From Gracilariopsis chorda (taxonomy: Eukaryota; Rhodophyta; Florideophyceae; Gracilariales; Gracilariaceae): 34,763 nucleotides of DNA. This document shows, in pieces, positions 26,676-34,763 of the stretch. Location: NCBI GenBank assembly GCA_003194525.1, contig NBIV01000498.1, positions 1 through 34,763 of the forward strand, given 5' to 3'. Positions within the stretch are counted from its first letter, which is position 1. Each line of letters starts with the position of its first letter. A model generated the notes under the pieces. That model worked only from the letters and a program-made list of their open reading frames with translations. It did not search any database and was not told the origin of the DNA. A program made the position numbers and the translations under genes.

Positions 26676-29600
26676 ATGTCTGACTCCGAAGTTGAAACGG
26701 AATCCACATCTGGAATGAAAATTCCTCGTTTCCATGGTAAGCGTGGTGATGATTATATGCTATGGCGTCACCGTCTCCGTGCTGCATGCCGTATTAATGG
26801 TGTCTGGAATGTCGCGAATCCCTCTGGGGTTCAATCTACCACAGATATTTCAACTCAAGAGACAACTACCGCAGGTAGTGGCACTGAAATAGCAACTCCC
26901 CGTATCATTGCGAAACGAGAGAAGGCTTGTGGTATCATCATCTGTGCTCTTGGTGATGCTCCATTACGCGTAGTCATGGACGTGGATGATGATCCTGCAC
27001 GTATGTTGCAACTCTTGGATGGACGTTATGCCTCCAATAGGACTGTATCTAGAATTGCAGTGCAGACACGATTGTTCCGAATGTCGTACAGCGGTGAGAA
27101 CATGTCCAGCTATGTGGATCAATACACGGCATTGTTCGCTCAGTTAGACCGTATGGGCAAGGATGCTGCTATACCGGAGTCTCACAAGGCACCTATGCTA
27201 CTTGCTTCCATTGATCCGAACAGTTCGTTGGAGTCCACGGCTGCTGCACTCCGTACCAAGGACATTTCGGAACTGACTTGGGACTATGTGGCAACCACTT
27301 TGATCGATGAGTACAATGCTCGTCTGGTCAGTTCTTCTAGTTCTTGACGTACGCGAAGACGAAAGAAGAACAGAAGCAAAGGTTCTGGTGGTTCACGTGT
27401 GTCCCAATACTCCAGTCACACTCACATCAGGGATGGAAGTGACTCTGATGATCGGCCAAGTACAACTGGTAGAGCATACGTGGTGTCCAGTAACCGGACT
27501 TATCACTGTGAATTCTGTGATCGTGATGGTCACACAAAGGACAGATGCCATGTGAATCCCGATAACCCAGATAATCACTTACCCAAAATCATCCTGGACA
27601 AGCTTAACATCAAATCGAAGAGCAAATCTGGGGCGTCCAAGTCTTGCAATAAACCGGCTGGTAGCTCATCAAAGATTGAGGTATGTGGTATGGCACTGGA
27701 AAAGTCTTCCATCGTACCTCCCGACAGTTGTGATATGGACACCTATGCCGATAGTGGTGCTACATCACACTTTTTCCATTCGGTGTCTGCGTTTATTCCC
27801 GAGTCTTTGCACAACGTAGAAACTCGAACCATCATGCTTGCCGACAATACTGAAGTATGTGCAACGCAGCGGGGTGACATAGTATTGCCATTTGAGTACG
27901 CAAACCTACGATTGACTGATGTCCTGTTCGTTCCAGAACTGGAATACAATTTGGTGTCCATAGGATGCTTGGCGGACAAGGGCATTGAATCTTTCTTTTG
28001 CTCAAGTGAAGTTCGTCTCACCTTGGACAATGGGTTTGTAGTCGGCGGTGGCCATTGCGATCGACGCTCAGGGTTGTACACCTTACCCGATCCGATATTG
28101 CAAGGTACCAACCCAACCCCATCCTCGTCACCAACTAGTGGAGATCATTGCATGAAGACATCGGAGTCCAGTATTGCTAATCTATGGCATCGGTGACTTG
28201 CCCACATCAATGCGCGCGACCTCCAGTCAGTTTACAAACATGCTGAAGGGGTGCCGAAGATGTCGGGAATGGAGGAGATATGCCGCCCGTGTATGCTTGG
28301 TAAGGCACATAAACTTCCGTTCCCTGGCAAATACGACCGAGCATCAGCCGTAGGTGAGGTGGTACACTCCGATATACTAGGACCCCTTGTACCTTCATTC
28401 CCACAAAGGTTTCAATATGCCTCTACCTTCCTTGACGAGCATTCAAGGTATGCACTCTTAGGCTTCATGACCCATAAAAGTGAAATTGCTGTTGTATTCG
28501 ATGCAGTTGAGCACAAGTTCCAGCAGCTTGGAGGAGTGGCCATTGCGAAAGTGCACTCGGATAATGCCCAGAAGTATATTGCGTTGCAGCTGAACCTTGC
28601 CAACATTCTTCAAGACACTTCTTTCTCTCCTCCGTATACTCCGGAACACAATGCAATAGCCGAGCGCATCAATCGCACTATGGAGGAAGCTGCTCGAGCT
28701 TTGCTCATACAGGCAAGACTCCCAGAGTGCTTGTGGCCATACGCATTAAAGCACGTCATACATGTTCGCAATAGGGTTTATCACTCAGCAACTGGAAGCA
28801 GCCCTTACCTTTTGATGACTGGTTCAAAACCATCCCTGAAGCATGTCAAAGTGTTTGGGTGTGCTGCGTTCGTGCTTAAGATGAAACCAGATACCAAGTT
28901 CGAGTCTCGTGCACTTGAGGGAGTGTACTTGCAGACTCTTGAGCATGGTGTGTATGATGTTTTAGTCAATGATAGTGATGAGATTCCACGCATTGTAAAG
29001 TCTCGGCATGTGACATTTGACGAGTCCAAGTTCCCTGGGGCACCATTTCTGGAACATGTTATGAGTGATGAAGGTGCATCAGATGATACTTATGAATGCA
29101 CAGATCACTCTGAAATCGATACTGAGAGTGGTAGTATGGTTTCTGTGGACACCCCATTCGACATTGAGAGTGATACGGAACATATTGAATCCACTCCTAT
29201 ACCAACGGCACAGAGCATTGAAAGCGGTACCGATCATCCAGATGATAGCGAGCATACTTCTGGTGACGATTCGGACCCAAACAATTGTGGTGAGCATGCC
29301 CCAAGTGCTAGTCAACATACTTCGGACACTGATGTCTTACCGGAATCTGAACCAGAACCACGCTATCCTCGCCGTACACGACGTGCACCAGCTAAGTGGT
29401 GGTACATGGCCGGTAGTGCAACGTCACAAATGGATATTACTACCAGTGATGAACCTACTCTGGGCGAAGCACTGTCTGCCACACCACTTGAGCAGAGCCT
29501 TTGGAAGAGTGCCATTGATGAAGAACTGACATCTCTGGAGGAGAAGAACACTTGGGAGGAGGATGAATCACCTGCCTCTCAGCCTCTTCCTACTCATGTC

Positions 29601-31076
29601 ATTCTAAACGTAAAGCGCGATGCCAAAGGATCAGTTGAGAGATTCAAGGCTAGGGTTGTGGCTGGTGGCAATCACCAGACATACGGGCAGAACTACATGG
29701 AGACATATGCGCCAGTAGTGCCATTTAGCCTGGTCCGCATGTTCCTGTACGTCGCACTTTGTCTTCAGATGTATGTGGCTCAAGTAGATGTTAAGACTGC
29801 ATTTCTCAACGGTGAGCTTAAAGAAGACGTGTGGGTGATGTCGCCGCGTGGTGTTCCTGGTCTGACCACAAAGTGCTATAAGTTACTCAAGGCTATGTAC
29901 GGTTTGAAACAGGCTCATCTAGCATGGCACACCAAGTTCAAAGCAGACATGAAGAGGTTGGGTTTTGAGGAACTACCCAGCGCACCGTGCGTATTCAAGC
30001 GAAAGGTTGGAGATGGCATGTATGCCTACATACTTGTATATGTGGACGACATTCTGGTGTTCACGCCAACGCTGGAGCAACGGACTACGGTGTTGGAGGA
30101 GCTCAAAACACTCTATGACCTCCGCATTGAGAACCGAATCACTCTGTACCTTGGGGTGGAGCTGTCATGGAAGATAGGTACAGCCGGACAACTCCTTGGT
30201 GTCAAGCTGGGACAGTCGCTGTTTATTGAAAGTATACTTCGACGATTTGGTCTCCAGAACGCTAAGCCAGTACCTAGCCCTATGGTGGAGTGCTTTTTCA
30301 CATCTCTAGCAATGGAGGAGGACAAATCACCAATGGATGTGCAGTTGTACCAGCAGATGATCGGGTCTCTGCTGTACTTGGCACTACGTACTAGGTTGGA
30401 TATACTTGCACCAGTTCTCATCCTGGCTCGTTTTCAGAGTGCTCCTACCGCTTGGTGTCACAAAGCAGTGAAGCGTGTGCTCAGGTACCTGTGTGGAACG
30501 CGACAGCATGGGCTATGCTACAGGGCTGGATCGCTAGATCTGCATGGTTTTGTGGACTCTGACTACGCTGGAGATACTACGAGTCGGAAGTCGATGTCCG
30601 GGTATATCGTTAAACTTGGGTCAGCAACCTGCTGGTATGGTGGTAGAAAACAAGCGTCAGTTGCGCTATCCACTGGCGAGGCGGAGTACTATGCTCTGAC
30701 TTTGGCTGCACAGGAAGTGGTATGGGTTGCTCGTGTGCTACGGGAATGCGGCTTCGACATGAAACCTTTGGTTCCTCTACACTCTGACAACCAGTGCGCA
30801 TTGGAGTGGGCTGGTGGTGAAAGGTGTCCTTCTAGTCGTGCTAAGCACATTGATTTAAAGGTTCACTTTATCCGAGATCTCATAAGAGACAATGTGATTA
30901 GTGTTCATGTTGAAGTGTTAAACTCTACAAGTGGTGGAGTGCCTGGCCAACCCCCACAGAAGGTGTCAGCTTGGTCCAAAACCAAACCTTCAGGGGACCA
31001 TGGGCACTTTTGGAGCCCCTCGCTCCAAAAGCGCATATGCGCCTCTGCTCAAACCCAACGTGAAACGGCAATGTGA
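26676..31076 (+). pseudogene. CopA A3 Gag-Pol, one frame with two TGA stops
   Basis: A single frame of 1467 codons from ATG 26676 (MSDSEVETESTSG), broken only by TGA at 27345-27347 and TGA at 28194-28196. A2 and A4 have GGA at the first site; A2 and A4 have CGA at the second, which lies within the integrase LWHRRLAH zinc motif. Otherwise visible in order: Gag core, CCHC knuckle (near 27505-27546), protease DSG, integrase CRPC, HSDIL, HSDNAQKY and NAIAERINRT (33-residue D-E gap), acidic linker, YPRRTRRAP, RT with YVDD at 30039-30050, and RNase H up to VISV. As in A2, the RNase H tail is missing and the frame runs into the LTR to TGA 31074-31076. This is the best CopA pol reference in the window. 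Confidence 0.92.
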
Positions 31077-31640
31077 TTGGCTACTGCAAAATGCTATATG
31101 CATTGTATACCGTACAAGTGTTATGGAGTGTATGGTACTGGATTGCGTATATGCACAAGTGGAGCAATGTGGTTGGTCCAAGTGTGCGCGCAGTAGACGG
31201 TTGTGCTGCAATGCCGAAGATGCGAATGGGAGCTGTATTGGCTGATTTGGGACAATGTGCGTTTGCGGGCTGCGCGGAGGGGTTGGAGTGCCAGGATGGT
31301 AATTGTTGATTTTTTAGAGCTGGTTCCAGATCAAGGGACTGGCAATGGATTTGCCGCATTGATTGATTTAGTTATTTGAAATTGTGACCCTCTAGATTGT
31401 GTGCGCTTTTCGTGTACACCTGCACACAGGAATAACGTGTAGTGTAATGGTGCAACCACCGCCGTCGCTTGCTGCGACGACGGTGAAGTGTGTGCGGTAG
31501 GGTATATGTAGATTGGCTTTGCCTACTGTCAAGTAAACTGGTCGACTAAGGCTGACAACCTTCCTTGTTTTATTTTCTTGTTTCTTCTTCCTCCCGTTGT
31601 TTCTTCCCTTTTGTTTTCATAACCCCCGTGCGTTGCAACA
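30908..31640 (+). repeat. CopA LTR shared by A3 (3') and A4 (5') (733 bp)
   Basis: Starts TGTTGAAGTGTTAAAC and ends GCGTTGCAACA, followed directly by the A4 primer site. Contains the U3 palindrome block and the weak TATATG box. Differs from 25156-25888 by only a few substitutions (for example TGTCAAGT for TGTCGAGT, CCCCCGTG for CCCGCGTG). Confidence 0.93.
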
Positions 31641-32427
31641 GGTTATGGGCCTAGAGCGTCGACTTTTTGCAGACGTCGCGCTCTACTATTATCTCTTTGG
31701 ATTCTACGAAGACTGGTTTTTCTTTAGCGCAGGTACGCGTTGCGTTGCGAGCGAGTGAATCTTGTGGAAGTCGAGTGGCAGTGGGGAAAGTAGGCAAAGC
31801 GTTCAGAGACACCTTCTCTGGTAAGCCGACCTGCGCCTGTTCCGATCCCTGCTTCTTTGCTTCAGCGCACAAGGAAGACCGCGCTATTTTCCGGCAAGCG
31901 ACTAGAAGGGGTTAACTGGTGAAAGCTTATCGCGTCAGCTACTAGCCTCCCTTGGACGTCTCGTACGGATTGTAAAGCCCCTCGCTCTGAAGTGCGCAGA
32001 GCAGGATTGGTTGCAGAAACCGCATCTCACCTGGAGAGAGTTACCAGGGACCAGAGGATTCGGACCTCTAGGGTAGCGGGGATAGTATCTCCTGCCACTG
32101 CGCCCGTCTTAAGAAGTTTTATTTCTGTCCAGGCTCGTATCAGTACGTCCTGTGAGTATACTCCGGGCGTTGAGTACCCGAACTCTGCCTGTGATCGCGT
32201 ACGAGACGCGTCTCGACAAGCGTAGTAGACTTGGTTACACGGTCTACGCTGAAGTTTTCGCTGTTGAGTGTTTGAGATTCTTCTCCGCTCCAGTTTTTCT
32301 GGTTCTTTGTGTAACAGAAGCCTTGAACTCCCTCTTTCGGCTTCAATACATTGCGTGGATATCACTACATTTGGCATCTACATAGTTGCTTTTGTTGCTT
32401 TTCTTTGGTTCTAGTCCCGTAGGAACC
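31641..32427 (+). other. CopA A4 primer site and leader
   Basis: The primer site reads GGTTATGGGCCTAG, one substitution from the other copies, which would weaken tRNA pairing. The remainder follows the A2/A3 leader with scattered substitutions. Confidence 0.8.
31984..32106 (+). promoter_or_regulatory. Conserved structured leader RNA module (A4)
   Basis: All stems retained and AGGGTAGCGG intact. The distal GTGCGCCCG word reads CTGCGCCCG here, and the bases before it also differ, so this copy has begun to diverge outside the stems. Confidence 0.6.
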
Positions 32428-34763
32428 ATGTCTGACTCCGAAGTTGAAACGGAATCCACATCTGGAATGAAAATTCCTCGTTTCCATGGTAAGCGTGGTG
32501 ATGATTATGTGCTGTGGCGTCACCGTCTCCGTGCTGCATGCCATATTAATGGTGTCTGGAATGTCGCGAATTCCTCTGGGGTTCAATCTACCACAGATAT
32601 TTCAACTCAAGAGACAACTACCGCAGGTAGTGGCACTGAAATAGCAACTCCCCGTATCATTGCGAAACGAGAGAAGGCTTGTGGTATCATCATCTGTGCT
32701 CTTGGTGATGCTCCATTACGCGTAGTCATGGACGTGGATGATGATCCTGCACGTATGTTGCAACTCTTGGATGGACGTTATGCCTCCAATAGGACTGTAT
32801 CTAGAACTGCAGTGCAGACACGATTGTTCCGAATGTCGTACAGCGGTGAGAACATGTCCAGCTATGTGGATCAATACACGGCATTGTTCGCTCAGTTAGA
32901 CCGTATGGGCAAGGATGCTGCTATACCGGAGTCTCACAAGGCACCTATGCTACTTGCTTCCATTGATCCGAACAGTTCGTTGGAGTCCACGGCTGCTGCA
33001 CTCCGTACCAAGGACATATCGGAACTGACTTGGGACTATGTGGCAACCACTTTGATCGATGAGTACAATGCTCGTCTGGTCAGTTCTTCTAGTTCTGGAC
33101 GTACGCGAAGACGAAAGAAGAACAGAAGCAAAGGTTCTGGTGGTTCACGTGTGTCCCAATACTCCAGTCACACTCACATCAGGGATGGAAGTGACTCTGA
33201 TGATCGGCCAAGTACAACTGGTAGAGCATACGTGGTGTCCAGTAACAGGACTTATCACTGTGAATTCTGTGATCGTGATGGTCACACAAAGGACAGATGC
33301 CATGTGAATCCCGATAACCCAGATAATCACTTACCCAAAAGCATCCTGGACAAGCTTAACATCAAATCGAAGAGCAAATCTGGGGCGTCCAAGTCTTGCA
33401 ATAAACCGGCTGGTAGTTCATCAAAGATTGAGGTATGTGGTATGGCACTGGAAAAGTCTTCCATCGTACCTCCCGACAGTTGTGATATGGACACCTATGC
33501 CGATAGTGGTGCTACATCACACTTTTTCCATTCGTGTCTGCGTTTATTCCGAGTCTTTGCACAACGTAGAAACTCGAACCATCATGCTTGCCGACAACAC
33601 TGAAGTATGTGCAACGCAGCGGGGTGACATAGTATTGCCATTTGAGTACGCAAACCTACGATTGACTGATGTCCTGTTCGTTCCAGAACTGGAATACAAT
33701 TTGGTGTCCATAGGATGCTTGGCGGACAAGGGCATTGAATCTTTCTTTTGCTCAAGTGAAGTTCGTCTCACCTTGGACAATGGGTTTGTAGTCGGCAGTG
33801 GCCATCGCGATCGACGCTCGGGGTTGTACACCTTACCCGATCCGATATTGCAAGGTACCAACCCAACCCCATCTTCGTCACCAACTAGTGGAGATCATTG
33901 CATGAAGACATCGGAGTCCAGTATTGCTAATCTATGGCATCGGCGACTTGCCCACATCAATGCGCGCGACCTCCAGTCAGTTTACAAACATGCTGAAGGG
34001 GTGCCGAAGATGTCGGGAATGGAGGAGATATGCCGCCCGTGTATGCTTGGTAAGGCACATAAACTTCCGTTCCCTGGCAAATACGACCGAGCATCAGCCG
34101 TAGGTGAGGTGGTACACTCCGATATACTAGGACCCCTTGTACCTTCATTCCCACAAAGGTTTCAATATGCCTCTACCTTCCTTGACGAGCATTCAAGGTA
34201 TGCACTCTTAGGCTTCATGACCCATAAAAGTGAAATTGCTGTTGTATTCGATGCAGTTGAGCACAAGTTCCAGCAGCTTGGAGGAGTGGCCATTGCGAAA
34301 GTGCACTCGGATAATGGCCCAGAAGTTATATTGCGTTGCAGCTGAACCCTGCCAACATTCTTCAAGACACTTCTTTCTCTCCTCCGTATACTCCGGAACA
34401 CAATGCAATAGCCGAGCGCATCAATCGCACTATGGAGGAAGCTGCTCGAGCTTTGCTCATACAGGCAAGTCTCCCAGAGTGCTTGTGGCCATACGCATTA
34501 AAGCACGTCATACATGTTCGCATAGGGTTTATCACTCAGAAACTGGAAGCAGCCCTTACCTTTTGATGACTGGTTCAAAACCATCCCTGAAGCATGTCAA
34601 AGTGTTGGGTGTGCTGCGTTCGTGCTTAAGATGAAACCAGATACCAAGTTCGAGTCTCGTGCACTTGAGGGAGTGTACTTGCAGACTCTTGAGCATGGTG
34701 TGTATGATGTTTTAGTCAATGATAGTGATGAGATTCCACGCATTGTAAAGTCTCGGCATGTGA
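32428..34763 (+). pseudogene. CopA A4 Gag, protease and integrase, frameshifted, partial
   Basis: Opens at ATG 32428 with a full Gag, CCHC knuckle (near 33257-33300) and protease YADSGATSHFF. Just after this, two bases present in A3 are missing (a G near 33534 and a C near 33551), moving the frame. The frame of 33428-34345 then carries the integrase zinc motif and HSDI. Two added bases near 34317 and 34326 (at the second catalytic Asp, HSDNGP) and losses near 34522 and 34605 break it again. Unlike A3 it has GGA and CGA at the two TGA sites. The copy cannot make protease-to-integrase in one frame. The cluster of indels at the window end may partly be assembly error. Confidence 0.87.

Larger units (their letters stand above)
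25156..31640 (+). mobile_element. CopA unit A3 (LTR-internal-LTR, in tandem array)
   Basis: Uninterrupted CopA unit bounded by two shared LTRs; the period from LTR start to LTR start is 5752 bp. It serves as the reference for the empty target sites of CopC and CopD. There is no target duplication at either LTR, as expected if the units arose by recombination and not by separate insertions. Confidence 0.92.
30908..34763 (+). mobile_element. CopA unit A4 (truncated by window edge)
   Basis: Third unit of the array: shared LTR, primer site, leader, gag, protease and integrase up to the window end. It breaks off close to the point in pol where the window begins in A1. Confidence 0.9.

Noticed and set aside
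1..34763. Host genes, tRNA or rRNA genes, CRISPR arrays, bacterial operons
   Set aside because: Every stretch can be assigned to LTR, leader or gag-pol of the four families; no repeat-spacer array or independent gene was seen.

Overview
The whole window is a pile of nested Ty1/copia (Pseudoviridae-type) LTR retrotransposons. I find no host gene, rRNA or tRNA. It is certainly eukaryotic nuclear DNA: there are LTRs with TG...CA ends, 5-bp target-site duplications (TSDs), gag-PR-IN-RT-RNase H polyproteins, and primer sites complementary to a eukaryotic initiator tRNA-Met. The host cannot be named from this sequence. An oomycete-like or other protist genome is only a weak guess, from the style of the polyproteins and the roughly even base composition. 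Working labels are CopA, CopB, CopC and CopD. A, B and C are related to each other (B and C closely); D has a clearly different gag-pol.

Layout. 1-2799 is the 3' part of a damaged CopA copy (A1) ending in its 3' LTR (2066-2799). 2800-5038 is an old CopB pol fragment (B1) that A1 interrupts. 5039-5876 is a CopB 5' LTR plus primer site and a few bases of leader (B2), placed in B1. At 5877 a CopA array begins in B2: A2 (5877-25155 plus the shared LTR 25156-25888), A3 (25156-31640) and A4 (30908 to the window end). They run head to tail and share single LTRs between units. A2 is split by two young full-length insertions: CopD (8364-15183, same strand, TSD CAAGT) and CopC (16913-23608, opposite strand, TSD GCTAT). 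With both removed, A2's repeat period is 5753 bp against 5752 bp for A3.

Coding state. CopC carries one unbroken 1428-codon gag-pol frame between two 811-bp LTRs that look identical, so it is the best candidate for a live autonomous element. CopD has nearly identical LTRs (779/778 bp) but its frame breaks at a G6 run inside integrase. A2 has a complete gag frame but is split and has a +1 insertion in pol. A3 has two TGA stops. A1 and A4 carry many indels. Every CopA copy whose 3' end is visible lacks the last ~36 residues of RNase H and any polypurine tract.

The most interesting signal is in the non-coding parts. CopA, CopC and CopD share a leader RNA module of about 120 nt whose hairpin stems differ in sequence but keep pairing (compensatory changes). 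All families share a U3 block (GCGCATATGCGC palindrome, ACCCAACGTGAAAC, inverted CCAAT box) and a GGTTATGGGCCCAG primer site matching the anticodon arm of initiator tRNA-Met. CopD therefore has the cis-acting parts of the A/B/C group but a divergent protein-coding core.
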